DNA of 64,000 bases from Streptomyces sp. NBC_01549 (GCF_026339955.1 NZ_JAPEPW010000002.1:496001-560000); one strand, 5' to 3'. Shown: positions 16,905 through 25,379, counted from the first letter of the stretch. The notes: generated from the sequence alone by a model not told the origin. A program made the numbers and translations.

Positions 16905-18344
16905 ATGAACGCATCCGCTTCCATCGGCGTCACCGGCCTCGGAGTGATGGGCCGCAACCTGGCCCGTAACTTCGCCCGGAACGGTTACACCGTCGCCGTC
17001 CACAACCGCTCGGCCGGCCGCACCCGCGCGCTGGTAGAGGAGTTCGGCCACGAGGGCTCCTTCGTCCCGGCCGAGACGGCCGAGGAGTTCGTGGCCGCGC
17101 TCGCCCGGCCCCGCCGCCTCATGATCATGGTGCAGGCCGGTGCGGCCACCGACGCCGTCATCGACGAGTTCGCCCCGCTCCTGGAAAACGGCGACATGAT
17201 CATCGACGGCGGCAACGCCCACTTCGCCGACACCCGCCGCCGTGAGGCCGCGCTGCGCGAACGCGGCCTGCACTTCGTCGGCGCGGGCATCTCCGGCGGC
17301 GAGGAGGGCGCGCTCAACGGGCCGAGCATCATGCCCGGCGGCTCGACGGAGTCGTACGCCGTGCTCGGCCCGATGTTCGAGAGCATCAGCGCCAAGGTCG
17401 ACGGCGAACCCTGCGCCACCCACATCGGTACCGACGGCGCCGGACACTTCGTCAAGATGGTCCACAACGGCATCGAATACGCCGACATGCAGCTCATCGC
17501 CGAGGCCTACGACCTGCTGCGTCAGGTCGCCGGCTACAGCCCCGCCGAGATCGCCGACGTCTTCCGCAGCTGGAACGAGGGCCGCCTCGGCTCCTATCTG
17601 GTCGAGATCACCGCCGAGGTCCTCGCCCACACCGACCCGCAGACCGGCGGCGCGTTCGTCGACATCGTCGACGACGCCGCCGGGCAGAAGGGCACCGGCC
17701 GCTGGACCGTACAGACCGCCCTCGACCTGGCCTCCCCGGTCACCGCCATCGCCCAGGCCACCTTCGCCCGCGCCGCCTCCGGCCAGAGCGACCTGCGCGC
17801 CGCCTACCGAGGGCTGCCCGGCGGCACCACTCCCCCGCTCAGCCCCACCGAGGCCACACGCTTCACCGCCCAGGTCGAACACGCCCTGTACGCCTCGAAG
17901 GTCATCGCCTACGACCAGGGCTGGAAGATGATCCTGGACGCCGCCGCCGAGTACGGCTGGAAGATCGACCTCGGCGCGGTCGCCCGGATCTGGCGCGGTG
18001 GCTGCATCATCCGCGCCTCCTTCCTCGACCGTATCCGCGCCGCGTACGCCACCGACCCGGACCTCGTCAGCCTGCTCGCCGAGGACGGTTTCGCCCAGGA
18101 GATCAGCGACGCCCAGGTGCCCTGGCGGGAGATCGTCGCCTCCGCCGCCCGGCGCGGCATCCCCGTCCCCGCGTTCTCCGCCGCGCTCGCGCACTACGAC
18201 ACCCTGCGCGCCGACCGCCTGCCCGCCGCCCTCCTCCAGGGGCAGCGCGACTACTTCGGCGCCCACACCTACCGGCGCACCGACCGGGAGGGCTCCTTCC
18301 ACACCCACTGGTCCCAGCCGGACCGCCCCGAAACCACCGCCTGA
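16905..18344 (+). CDS. gnd: 6-phosphogluconate dehydrogenase (decarboxylating)
   Basis: This 479-residue enzyme converts 6-phosphogluconate to ribulose 5-phosphate with reduction of NAD(P) in the oxidative pentose phosphate pathway. It shows GVTGLGVMGRNLARNFARNG (dinucleotide fold), IIDGGNAHFADTRRR, GAGISGGEEGALNGPSIMPG (signature), and GAGHFVKMVHNGIEYADMQ with the catalytic Lys and the Asn. The length and the C-terminal tail match the family's long, two-domain form. After the glycine-rich loop the residue Asn-Arg-Ser (VHNRS) suggests NADP use. ATG 16905 is chosen because family N-termini begin just before the Rossmann strand. It stands divergent from the deleted oxidoreductase. Confidence 0.95.
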   Translation: MNASASIGVTGLGVMGRNLARNFARNGYTVAVHNRSAGRTRALVEEFGHEGSFVPAETAEEFVAALARPRRLMIMVQAGAATDAVIDEFAPLLENGDMIIDGGNAHFADTRRREAALRERGLHFVGAGISGGEEGALNGPSIMPGGSTESYAVLGPMFESISAKVDGEPCATHIGTDGAGHFVKMVHNGIEYADMQLIAEAYDLLRQVAGYSPAEIADVFRSWNEGRLGSYLVEITAEVLAHTDPQTGGAFVDIVDDAAGQKGTGRWTVQTALDLASPVTAIAQATFARAASGQSDLRAAYRGLPGGTTPPLSPTEATRFTAQVEHALYASKVIAYDQGWKMILDAAAEYGWKIDLGAVARIWRGGCIIRASFLDRIRAAYATDPDLVSLLAEDGFAQEISDAQVPWREIVASAARRGIPVPAFSAALAHYDTLRADRLPAALLQGQRDYFGAHTYRRTDREGSFHTHWSQPDRPETTA

Positions 18345-18379
18345 CAAGGACTCGGGCGGCGCGGGACGCGGCGCGCGCG

Positions 18380-18645
18380 TCACTTCCGTGTGGTGGGCCT
18401 CAGCAGCAGGCTGACCAGGGCCGTGGTCAGCAGCAGTGCCGCGGCCATCAGGGGGCTGACGCGCGGGCCGTGCAAGAAGCCCGCCCTCCCCGCGACCAGC
18501 GCGCCGAAGACCGCGACGGCCAGGGCACCGCCGAGCCGGCGGCAGGTGTTGAGGAGGCCCTCGCGGTTCCGGCGCGGTGGGCGGGGCGCTCAGGAACATC
18601 ACCAGGCCGAGCACCGCGAGCGCCGCCGCCACTACCCGGGGCGCG
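18380..18645 (-). pseudogene. Remnant of an MFS (DHA2-type) transporter C-terminus
   Basis: The minus strand carries LLNTCRRLGGALAVAVFGAL, then HGPRVSPLMAAALLLTTALV and a stop at 18380, matching the end of 14-helix drug exporters, where GLLNTSRQLGGALGVA precedes the last helices. Upstream, in another frame, RVVAAALAVLGLVMFLSAPP is one further hydrophobic helix. The two pieces are joined out of frame and the N-terminal helices are absent. Confidence 0.65.
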
Positions 18646-18890
18646 CCGAGGCCGTCGTCGACGCCCTCACGGCCGCACTCCGCTTGAGGGGCCCGGGCGC
18701 GAGCATCTGCGCGACCTCGCGCACCGTCCCGGAGCTGTCCACGGCGCCCGGCGGCTCCGTGGATCCCCGTGCCTCGGTGGATCCCCGTGCCTCGGTGGAT
18801 CCCGGTGTCGAGCTGTTGCTGGAGAGCCTGCGGCCCAACCCCGCGCACGTGGTCAGCCGCACCATGCGGATGATCGCCGGGTGCCGGGTG
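18636..18890 (+). pseudogene. Remnant of an MmyB-type XRE regulator
   Basis: Three pieces follow the order of these regulators: EAVVDALTAALRL (end of the HTH), then in another frame GREHLRDLAHRPGA (the linker that normally reads ER-HLF-LA), then back in the first frame VELLLESLRPNPAHVVSRTM (the start of the ligand domain, normally LLDS-P-PAYVLGR). The N-terminal helix-turn-helix and most of the ligand domain are missing. The middle carries a triplicated 18-bp repeat. Confidence 0.5.
18759..18808 (+). repeat. 18-bp tandem repeat, nearly three copies
   Basis: The unit GTGGATCCCCGTGCCTCG is repeated in tandem from 18759 (two perfect copies and a partial third with one change). It encodes the hexapeptide VDPRAS in the regulator remnant's main frame. 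It is probably a slippage product within a decaying gene. Confidence 0.7.
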
Positions 18891-19053
18891 GGACGTCGTA
18901 GGCGACCAGGCGGGGCCGGTCGGCCCGCGGCGGGCGGGCGGCTTTCCTGAAGTGCCCCTCGGGTGACCTCGGCACGGGTGCGGCAGCACCCCGTACGAGA
19001 GCTCGGGGCGCGTCTCGTACGGGGTGGTCTCGGGCGGACGGTGCCGCGGTGGG

Positions 19054-20097
19054 TCAGGCCAGGGTCGCGGTGTCGATCACGAAGCGGTAGCGCACGTCCG
19101 AGGCCAGGACGCGCTCGTACGCCTCGTTGATCTTCTCGGCGGGGATGATCTCGACCTCGGCGCCGATGCTGTGCTCGGCGCAGAAGTCGAGCATCTCCTG
19201 GGTCTCGCGGATGCCGCCGATCAGCGAACCCGCGTACACCCGGCCCTGCATGATCAGCGAGAACACGTTCAGCGACAGCGGCTCCGCGGGAGCGCCGACG
19301 TTGACCATCGCACCGCCCACGGCGAGCAGGCCGAGGTAGGCGTCGAGGTCGAGCTTGGCGCTGACCGTGTTGAGAACGACGTCGAAGGTGCCGGCGAGCT
19401 GCTCGAAGGTGGCCGGGTCGCTGGTGGCGTAGTAGTGCTGGGCGCCCAGACGCAGGCCGTCGTCCATCTTCTTCAGCGACTGCGACAGGACGGTGACCTC
19501 GGCGCCCATCGCGTGCGCGATCTTGACGGCCATATGGCCGAGTCCGCCGAGGCCGATGACGGCGACCTTCTTGCCGGGGCCCGCGCCCCAGCGGCGCAGC
19601 GGGGAGTACGTGGTGATGCCCGCGCACAGCAGCGGGGCGGCCTCGTCGAGGCCGAGGCCCTCGGGGACGGTGACGACGAAGTCGTCGTTGACCACGACAT
19701 GGGTGGAGTAGCCGCCCTGGGTCAGGGTGTCGTCGGCGTCGATCGAGCCGTAGGTGAGGGTATTGCCCTTGAGGCAGCACTGCTCCTCGCCCCGCAGGCA
19801 GGGCACGCACTCACGGCAGGAGTTGACCACGCAGCCGACGCCGACCCGGTCGCCCACGGCGTGCCGGGTGACTTCGGAGCCGAGCTGGGTGACGATGCCG
19901 GCGATCTCGTGGCCGGGGACCAGGGGGTAGGTCGCCGGCCCCCACTCGCTGCGGACGTTGTGGATGTCGGAGTGGCAGATGCCGCAGTACTTGATGTCGA
20001 TGAGGACGTCGTGCGGGCCGACGTCACGGCGCTCGACGGTGGTCGGCGCGAGCGGTTCGGTCGCCGAGGTGGCGGCGTGTGCGGGGACGGTAAGCAC
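19054..20097 (-). CDS. NAD(P)-dependent zinc alcohol dehydrogenase (AdhC/YahK type)
   Basis: This 347-residue enzyme of the medium-chain family has the catalytic zinc site (KYCGICHSDIHNVR and GHEIAG), a structural zinc lobe with cysteines in CVVNSCRECVPCLRGEEQCC, and a Rossmann motif VIGLGGLGHMAVK. The motif DTLTQGGYS and the domain layout are those of the cinnamyl-alcohol-dehydrogenase-like YahK group, which reduce aldehydes with NADPH. GTG 20097 is preceded by CTGGAGAACC, a good ribosome site, and the family begins in this region. It is followed by non-coding and pseudogene sequence and probably forms a single-gene transcript. Confidence 0.9.
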   Translation of the reverse strand: MLTVPAHAATSATEPLAPTTVERRDVGPHDVLIDIKYCGICHSDIHNVRSEWGPATYPLVPGHEIAGIVTQLGSEVTRHAVGDRVGVGCVVNSCRECVPCLRGEEQCCLKGNTLTYGSIDADDTLTQGGYSTHVVVNDDFVVTVPEGLGLDEAAPLLCAGITTYSPLRRWGAGPGKKVAVIGLGGLGHMAVKIAHAMGAEVTVLSQSLKKMDDGLRLGAQHYYATSDPATFEQLAGTFDVVLNTVSAKLDLDAYLGLLAVGGAMVNVGAPAEPLSLNVFSLIMQGRVYAGSLIGGIRETQEMLDFCAEHSIGAEVEIIPAEKINEAYERVLASDVRYRFVIDTATLA

Positions 20098-20512
20098 GGT
20101 TCTCCAGTGGGGGGTGCACTTGAGGGGGTCATCGGCAGCCGGGTGGCTGCCGAAGTCAGGCCCTGGCCGACCGCTCCCCTGCGTGGCACCAGTCGCCTCG
20201 TCGTGGAGCCCGCCCGCTCGGCCGGGACGTTGTCCAGCAGCGCCGCAGTCAGCGCCGCGGCATGGGACTTGAGAGGGCCTGACCCCGGGGGGATCGCCGA
20301 CAGGTCGCCGGGCCGGAGTGACAGGGACGGACCTGGGATGCTCCCGGGAAATGGGCTCTTCAACGAGCATCCTGCCTGCTCGCCCGGCCCGCATCCCGGC
20401 AGAACGTGGTGTGCAGGGGAGCGTGTTCAGGGGTGCGGCACAGCTCCCCGCGGTGCTGTCGCGCAGGTCCCGGGGCCTCCCCTCGCACGGGCGGGGGCGG
20501 TCAGCGCCGCGG
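20098..20512. other. Intergenic region between two dehydrogenase genes
   Basis: Both neighbouring genes are on the minus strand. The 415 bases hold no frame with convincing codon bias or domain. A short palindrome (GGCAGCCGGGTGGCTGCC) is visible near 20130. It presumably contains the promoter of the downstream dehydrogenase. Confidence 0.4.
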
Positions 20513-21547
20513 TCAGGGCTGGACGAGCACCTTCAGCGCCTCACGGGCGGCCATCGCCCGATAGCCGTCGGGTACCTCCTCGACGCTCACCGTGCGGTCG
20601 AAGACGCGCCCGGGTTCGATCTTCCCCTCCATGATGTCGGGGAGGAGTTCCTCGATGTAGGCGCGGGCCGGAGCCACACCGCCGGTGAGGGTGATGTTGT
20701 TCATGAACTCCTGGAAGCCCAGCGGCACCTGGTCGTACTGCGGGGCGCCCACCCGGCTGATCGTGCCGCCCGCGCGGACCACGCCCAGCGACATCTCCAG
20801 CGCGGGCAGCGTACCGACGCACTCCAGCACCGTGTGCGTACCGTCGCCGCCGGTCAGCTCGCGGACGTGCTCGATGCCCTCCTCACCGCGTTCGGCGACG
20901 ATGTCGGTGGCACCGAAGTGGCGGCCGAGATCGGTGCGGTCCTTGTGCCGCCCCATCAGGATGATCCGCTCGGCACCGAGCCGCTTGGCGGACAGCACCG
21001 CCGACAGCCCGACCGCACCGTCACCGACCACCGTCACGGTCGTACGGGGGGTGACGCCCGCCGTCACCGCGGAGTGGTGGCCGGTGCAGAACACGTCCGA
21101 CAGGGTCAGCAGCGACGGCAGCAGGGCGGAGTCCTCCCCGACGGACAGCTTCACCAGTGTGCCCTGGGCCTGCGGCACCCGCACCGCCTCGCCCTGGCCG
21201 CCGTCCACTCCTTCCGCGGCCCAGAAACCACCGTGCCGGCACGAGGTGTGCAGGCCCTCACGGCAGAAGTCGCAGGTGTTGTCCGACCAGACGAAGGGGG
21301 CCACCACCAGGTCTCCGGTCTTCAGTCCGGACACCTCCGCGCCGATGTCCTCGACGACACCCAGGAACTCGTGGCCGATGCGGTCGCCCTGCTCGGAGGG
21401 CGGACGCGACGCGTAGGGCCACAGGTCGCTGCCGCAGATGCACGCCCGCAGTACGCGTACGACCGCGTCCGTGGGCCGCTGGATCCTCGGGTCGGGAACT
21501 TCCTCCACGCGCACGTCACCGGCACCGTAAATCAGAGTTGCTCGCAT
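20513..21547 (-). CDS. Zinc-dependent alcohol dehydrogenase
   Basis: This 344-residue medium-chain dehydrogenase differs from its neighbour. It has RACICGSDLWPYAS (catalytic zinc Cys), DRIGHEFLGVVE (GHE), a structural zinc segment around NTCDFCREGLHTSC, and VTVVGDGAVGLSAVLSAKRL for cofactor binding. A segment FMNNITLTGGVAPAR is typical of the glutathione-independent formaldehyde dehydrogenase / IMP-like ADH group. The substrate is unknown. ATG 21547 follows GGAAAGACTC. A 12-residue upstream extension is available but less likely. Together with the preceding AdhC-type gene it makes a block of two aldehyde/alcohol oxidoreductases on one strand. Confidence 0.9.
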   Translation of the reverse strand: MRATLIYGAGDVRVEEVPDPRIQRPTDAVVRVLRACICGSDLWPYASRPPSEQGDRIGHEFLGVVEDIGAEVSGLKTGDLVVAPFVWSDNTCDFCREGLHTSCRHGGFWAAEGVDGGQGEAVRVPQAQGTLVKLSVGEDSALLPSLLTLSDVFCTGHHSAVTAGVTPRTTVTVVGDGAVGLSAVLSAKRLGAERIILMGRHKDRTDLGRHFGATDIVAERGEEGIEHVRELTGGDGTHTVLECVGTLPALEMSLGVVRAGGTISRVGAPQYDQVPLGFQEFMNNITLTGGVAPARAYIEELLPDIMEGKIEPGRVFDRTVSVEEVPDGYRAMAAREALKVLVQP

Positions 21548-21808
21548 GAGTCTTTCCGATCGAGTCGTCCTGTACTTGCTCACAAAGCGTCGAAAGCGGC
21601 GACAGCGCCGCGTCCGGTGCGGAACAACCGGGAATCCAGGCGACTACCCCTTTCCGTCGAAGGGATATTCCGGCCGTCCGAAAAGTATGGGTCTCCCTAT
21701 CGGGGCCCGCACTCTCGCGCCTGCCTGCGATGACAGGCTTCACCGGTCCCGCCGCGAGAACGCCGTACGCGGATGGGGAAGCCGTACGCGAATACGGCCC
21801 CTCGCGGG

Positions 21809-22186
21809 TCAGACCTTCCAGGAGCGCAGCTGGTCGGCGACGGCGGGGACGCCGACTCGGGTGTCGCGGATCTTGCGGACGAGGTCGGACAGGGCTCCGT
21901 AGGGCGGGTCGATGCCCTCGCTCGACTGGTCCATGTACTGGGCGGCGACGAACGCGGCGAACAGGCTGTTGCGGTGCGGCAGCGGCTCCAGGCGCACGAT
22001 GGTGTGCATCAGCGCGGCCGCGCGCCAGGCCGGGTCCGGGTCGGCCGCGGCGAGCGTGGGGAGCTTGGTCTTGTGCCGGGCGACGGCCGCCACGAGCGCG
22101 GAGTAGTCCGACACGGACATGTCCTCGCGGGCGAGGGCGGCCTCCTGGACGTCGAGCAGCCAGGCGACATCGATGGTCAGGTGCAT
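21809..22186 (-). CDS. Fic/Doc-like toxin of a type II toxin-antitoxin pair
   Basis: The 125-residue product, MHLTIDVAWLLDVQEAALAR onward, matches the actinomycete set of short Fic/Doc-fold toxins. It has the helix DYSALVAAVARHKTKLP and, at the place of the Fic loop, LPHRNSLFAAFVAAQYM, in which the canonical HxFxxGNGR is degenerate. It would therefore not be a standard AMP transferase; kinase-like Doc activity or none is possible. Its ATG shares one base with the antitoxin stop (TGATG), so the pair is translationally coupled. Function is inferred from gene order and family resemblance. Confidence 0.65.
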   Translation of the reverse strand: MHLTIDVAWLLDVQEAALAREDMSVSDYSALVAAVARHKTKLPTLAAADPDPAWRAAALMHTIVRLEPLPHRNSLFAAFVAAQYMDQSSEGIDPPYGALSDLVRKIRDTRVGVPAVADQLRSWKV

Positions 22187-22425
22187 CAGGCGGCCGCGGA
22201 CGCGTCCCGGCGCTCGGCGGGCGGCACCTCGTCGGGGAACGCGTCGTCGAACTCGCCGCGCAGGCGGTCGGCCCAGGCGGTGGCGCCGGCGACGAACTGC
22301 CTGCGCTGCATCTCCCGGACACCGAGGTCGTGCAGATACTGCTTGAGGCTCTTGCCGTCGGCCGCGGCGGCCGCGCGCACGCCCTCCAGCTCCTCTTCGG
22401 TGAAGGTCACGTTCAGTGATGGCAT
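22186..22425 (-). CDS. Antitoxin partner of the Fic/Doc-like toxin
   Basis: The 79-residue protein begins MPSLNVTFTEEELEGVRAAA, the short strand followed by two helices typical of a ribbon-helix-helix DNA-binding domain; the rest (DGKSLKQYLHDLG, then an acidic C-terminal tail) would cover the toxin. It lies directly upstream of the toxin gene with a one-base overlap. No ribosome site precedes the ATG, and a -10-like TACCAT lies six bases upstream, so the mRNA may be leaderless. A palindrome immediately before the start suggests autoregulation. Confidence 0.7.
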   Translation of the reverse strand: MPSLNVTFTEEELEGVRAAAAADGKSLKQYLHDLGVREMQRRQFVAGATAWADRLRGEFDDAFPDEVPPAERRDASAAA

Positions 22426-22432
22426 ACACCGA

Positions 22433-22451
22433 TGGTACCTGGTTGGTACCA
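22433..22451. promoter_or_regulatory. Palindromic operator of the toxin-antitoxin operon
   Basis: Perfect inverted arms TGGTACC (22433-22439) and GGTACCA (22445-22451) surround a five-base spacer. The site lies seven bases upstream of the antitoxin ATG and overlaps the place of the -10 box on the minus strand. Ribbon-helix-helix antitoxins commonly bind such short palindromes to repress their own operon. The binding is inferred. Confidence 0.6.
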
Positions 22452-22518
22452 GGGGCGCGAGGCTTCAGGAACGGCCGCGGGGACACTGCGGGAGGCGCCC
22501 GCAACCGCATCGCACGCG

Positions 22519-23532
22519 TCAGTACCGCGGGTCGACGTGAATCTTGGGTCCGAGGCCCGCGCCGTCGGGGCGGGCCCCGGCCAGGACGGCGCCGAGTGCG
22601 CCCAGGGTGACGGTGGCCGCCACCAGCGGCCTGGGGTCCACCGTGCCCGTCGCGTACTCCTCGATGGCCCGGGCGAGTCCCGCGGAGGCACTGAGGATGC
22701 CGACGGCCGTGACGTCCTTGAGGACGAGGGCGCGGGTGTCGACGGTGCTGGGAACGGCGGCCAGACCGATGTAGACCACGCGGCCGCCCGGTTCGACCAG
22801 TTCGACCGCCCGCGCCGGCAGGTCCGGCGCGTTCGTCGCGTCGATCACTCCGTCCCAGGGCAGGTGCGGCAACTCCTCGGCCGTCCACGCTCCGTGGACA
22901 CCGAGTGTGCGGGCGAAGGCCAAGGAGGACCTGGTCACGCCCATCACGTGGACCTCGGCGCCGCGAGCCAGGGCGAACCGGGCCGCGAGCAGGCCGATCG
23001 TGCCGGGCCCGAGGATCAACAACCTTGCCCCCGGGGCCAGTTCGGCGCTCTCGACGGCCCGCAGGGCGTTGCCACCGGGTTCGGCCATCGCCCCGGCCAT
23101 CGCGTCCACACCGTCCGGGAGGGCGTGCAGGGCGCTCGCGGGGACGGCGAGTCGCTCCGCCAGCGCGCCGTGCCAGCCGCCCCTGATCCCCACCTCGAAG
23201 CGGTCCTCGCACACGTGGTGGCGGCCCGCCGAGCAGCGCCGACAGCGTCCACAGCCGAGCATCGTGTCGCCGGTCACGCGCCGCCCGAGCCAGCGGGAGT
23301 CGACGCCCGGGCCGAGCGCGGACACCGTGCCGCACCACTCGTGACCGATGCGGATCGGGTAGCGCGCGTGCCCCTGGCGCAGATAGGCCATGTCACCGCT
23401 GAAGAACTCCATGTCGGTGCCGCACACTCCCGCGCGTTCGACGTCGACGATCACCTGGCCCGCCGCGGGAGCCGGGGCTTCGACGTCCTCGACGGAGGTC
23501 CGGCCCGGGCCGGTGACAACGAAGGCTCGCAT
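22519..23532 (-). CDS. Zinc-dependent sugar/polyol dehydrogenase
   Basis: This 337-residue medium-chain dehydrogenase has ERAGVCGTDMEFFSG (catalytic Cys), IRIGHEWCGTV, the structural zinc lobe GCGRCRRCSAGRHHVC, and LLILGPGTIGLLAARFALAR (Rossmann). The layout and the Cys-Gly-Thr-Asp motif are those of the threonine/sorbitol/glucose dehydrogenase branch. The next minus-strand start lies 18 bases from an inserted IS element, and on the far side lies the start of a divergent sugar-acid dehydratase gene, so the original role was probably in sugar oxidation. RBS AAGGGA precedes the ATG. Its native promoter has been separated by the insertion. Confidence 0.88.
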   Translation of the reverse strand: MRAFVVTGPGRTSVEDVEAPAPAAGQVIVDVERAGVCGTDMEFFSGDMAYLRQGHARYPIRIGHEWCGTVSALGPGVDSRWLGRRVTGDTMLGCGRCRRCSAGRHHVCEDRFEVGIRGGWHGALAERLAVPASALHALPDGVDAMAGAMAEPGGNALRAVESAELAPGARLLILGPGTIGLLAARFALARGAEVHVMGVTRSSLAFARTLGVHGAWTAEELPHLPWDGVIDATNAPDLPARAVELVEPGGRVVYIGLAAVPSTVDTRALVLKDVTAVGILSASAGLARAIEEYATGTVDPRPLVAATVTLGALGAVLAGARPDGAGLGPKIHVDPRY

Positions 23533-23553
23533 GCGGTTCGGGTGTCCCTTCGA

Positions 23554-25058
23554 CACGGCAGCTGTAGTTCGTGACTCGTGAGGTTCCTGTCATGCGATGG
23601 CCACTGCTGTGACGTTGTTCCAGCGGCGGTGGCAGGCCGTCGCGCGATGCTGGTGTCGGCGACGCCAGTTCGACCAGCGCAGGGCGTGTGCCGGATCGGT
23701 GTCCTGGCGGGGCCTTGGCAGGGCGAAGACCCGCAATAGCGCGAGGAGTTCGCGCGGGCTGACGGGCACCATGGCCAACTCGTCGTCGGAGTTGGCGGGG
23801 TGGGCGCGTTGCCGCTCGTGGAGGGCGCCGACGGCCAGAAGTGCGTAGGCGATCATTGACATGAGGCTCCAGCGGTGCCAGGACGTCCAGCAGGTGACCT
23901 GGCCGGTGTCGAGGTGGGCCAGGCCCTTGGCTCCCTGGAAGTCCTCCTCGACCCGCCACCTGCGGCAGACCGCGCTGACCAGCACCGATATCGGCTGCGG
24001 GTCGGGGTGCCAGGTCCGGTAGAAGGAAAGGGTGCCGGTGCGGCGGTGGCGTCGGACCAGGACCTGGCTGTGCCCGGCGGCCTGTCCGGGCGGCGCATCG
24101 TCGGGGTTCACGTCGATCATCGCCCAGTCGTAGAGCCGCTCGGCCTTGGTGCCATGGCCGGTCCTCAGCCGCATCCAGGCCCGCTTCGGCACCCGCTCCA
24201 GCAGCGCGGTGACCTTCTTCTTCCCGGCGCCCGGGGTGGTGACCCGGTGGCTGGTGGGTACCGCGATCGCGTAGCCGTAGCCCAGCGCACGGATCCGCGC
24301 ACGCAACTCCCGTCCACCGTAGACCTCGTCGGCGGCCACCCACGCGGTGTGCACCCCCGAGGCGTGGGCGTCCTCCAGCATGTCGCCGGCCAGTTGCGGC
24401 TTGGTGGCGAACACCCTCTCGTCGGGCACCCCGACCAGCTCACGGCGCTCGTCGTCCGCCGCCCATGCCTCGCCCAGGTACAGCCGACGGTCGACCAGCG
24501 CGTGCCCCTCGGCACTCACGTAGGAGAGGTGTACCGCGACCTGGCACAGCCCGATCCCGCCCAGCGCCCCGGAGTACTGCCGGGCCGCGCCGACCGCGTC
24601 GAGGGACGACTTCTCATCGCCCGTCTCGTCCACCACCAACATCACCTCCCTCTCGCCGAGTTGCTCCACCGTCCAGGCCGCGACCGACCGGCGGACTGCC
24701 TCGGTGTCGAAGCGGGCCCTCGACAAGAAGTGCTGCAGGACATGCGGACCGCTGTGGCCGATCGCCTCGGCCAACGACCAGCAGTTCGCCGATTCCTTGA
24801 CCATCAGCAGCCCAGAGACCATGTTCCGGCAGGTCAGCCGGGTCTCCCGGCGCGGGAAGCAGCTCGCGAACCGGCCCATCAACCCCTCGAACAACCCGTC
24901 CCACCCGGCGTGTACTACCGTGGCCTGCGCGGCCACCGCTTCTTGATTCTTCGTCACACAAGATCACGATGCCGGTGGCCGTACCCCTGCCGCAGGCACC
25001 CCACCCACCACGCTGGCCAGCGGCGATGCCTCACGCCTCACGAACTACAGCTGCCGTG
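23554..25058. mobile_element. Complete IS701-like insertion sequence
   Basis: The element is about 1,505 bp. The left end (CACGGCAGCTGTAGTTCGTG, 23554 on) and the right end, read in reverse, are identical for at least 21 bases and differ at only two positions over the first 30, so the terminal repeats are intact. Five-base direct repeats TTCGA flank it (23549-23553 and 25059-25063), consistent with target duplication. It contains one transposase gene on the minus strand. The insertion sits just upstream of a dehydrogenase start and breaks the intergenic region of a divergent dehydratase/dehydrogenase pair. The near-identity of the ends suggests a recent event. Confidence 0.9.
23590..24957 (-). 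CDS. IS701-family transposase
   Basis: The 455-residue transposase begins MTKNQEAVAAQATVVHAGWD (GTG 24957) and has the DDE nuclease residues: Asp in LVVDETGDEKSS, Asp in WVAADEVYGG, and Glu in WRVEEDFQGAKG. LARRTR-type basic and Trp-rich segments are also typical of IS701 elements. The length is as usual for the family (about 400-460 residues) and the frame is intact, so the enzyme is probably active. It fills nearly the entire element, ending 36 bases from the left end. Confidence 0.93.
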   Translation of the reverse strand: MTKNQEAVAAQATVVHAGWDGLFEGLMGRFASCFPRRETRLTCRNMVSGLLMVKESANCWSLAEAIGHSGPHVLQHFLSRARFDTEAVRRSVAAWTVEQLGEREVMLVVDETGDEKSSLDAVGAARQYSGALGGIGLCQVAVHLSYVSAEGHALVDRRLYLGEAWAADDERRELVGVPDERVFATKPQLAGDMLEDAHASGVHTAWVAADEVYGGRELRARIRALGYGYAIAVPTSHRVTTPGAGKKKVTALLERVPKRAWMRLRTGHGTKAERLYDWAMIDVNPDDAPPGQAAGHSQVLVRRHRRTGTLSFYRTWHPDPQPISVLVSAVCRRWRVEEDFQGAKGLAHLDTGQVTCWTSWHRWSLMSMIAYALLAVGALHERQRAHPANSDDELAMVPVSPRELLALLRVFALPRPRQDTDPAHALRWSNWRRRHQHRATACHRRWNNVTAVAIA

Positions 25059-25145
25059 TTCGAGTTCTCGGCCCACAGGATCTCGGTTACGGTGACGAAA
25101 TTCCACGGTCCGGATCAGAATTCCGATGGCTGGAAGAGGTGGACG

Positions 25146-25340
25146 ATGCGCGAGCCGCGCAGCGCGCAGTGGTACGCGGGCACCGACCGGAACGCCTACA
25201 TTCACCGCGCCTGGATGCGCAGAGGACTGCCCGCGCACGCCTTCGACGGCCGCCCGCACATCGCGATCGCCAACACCGCCTCCGATCTGACACCGTGCAA
25301 CGCGCATCTGAACGAGGTCGCCGAGAGCGAGTCCCACTGA
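25146..25340 (+). pseudogene. Truncated IlvD/Edd-family dehydratase (N-terminus only)
   Basis: The frame begins MREPRSAQWYAGTDRNAYIH at ATG 25146 with GAGGTGG upstream. It then reads IAIANTASDLTPCNAHLNEV, the conserved N-terminal block of the IlvD/Edd family with the first Fe-S-cluster cysteine (TPCN). A full enzyme has about 570-600 residues; this one ends after 64 at AESESH-stop, and the remaining gene is absent. The family includes sugar-acid dehydratases such as arabonate and xylonate dehydratase. The remnant was presumably paired with the divergent dehydrogenase now beyond the IS element. Confidence 0.85.
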
Positions 25341-25359
25341 TCCCGACGCCGCGTGTCGG

Positions 25360-25379
25360 GGCCGGCCCGCGAGCCGGCC
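25360..25379 (+). terminator. Stem-loop after the truncated dehydratase
   Basis: GGCCGGC (25360-25366) pairs with GCCGGCC (25373-25379) around a six-base loop. It lies 20 bases past the stop of the truncated gene and about 60 bases before the next start. It may terminate the truncated dehydratase transcript. Confidence 0.45.

Noticed and set aside
19024..20634. Very long plus-strand open frame opposite the AdhC-type dehydrogenase
   Set aside because: It is the antisense of a well-supported enzyme gene; Val/Gly/Asp-rich composition is the usual artefact of GC-rich third positions.
25360..25379. IS or attachment-site end near the truncated dehydratase
   Set aside because: Only a simple hairpin is visible, with no match to the IS701-like ends or to a tRNA.
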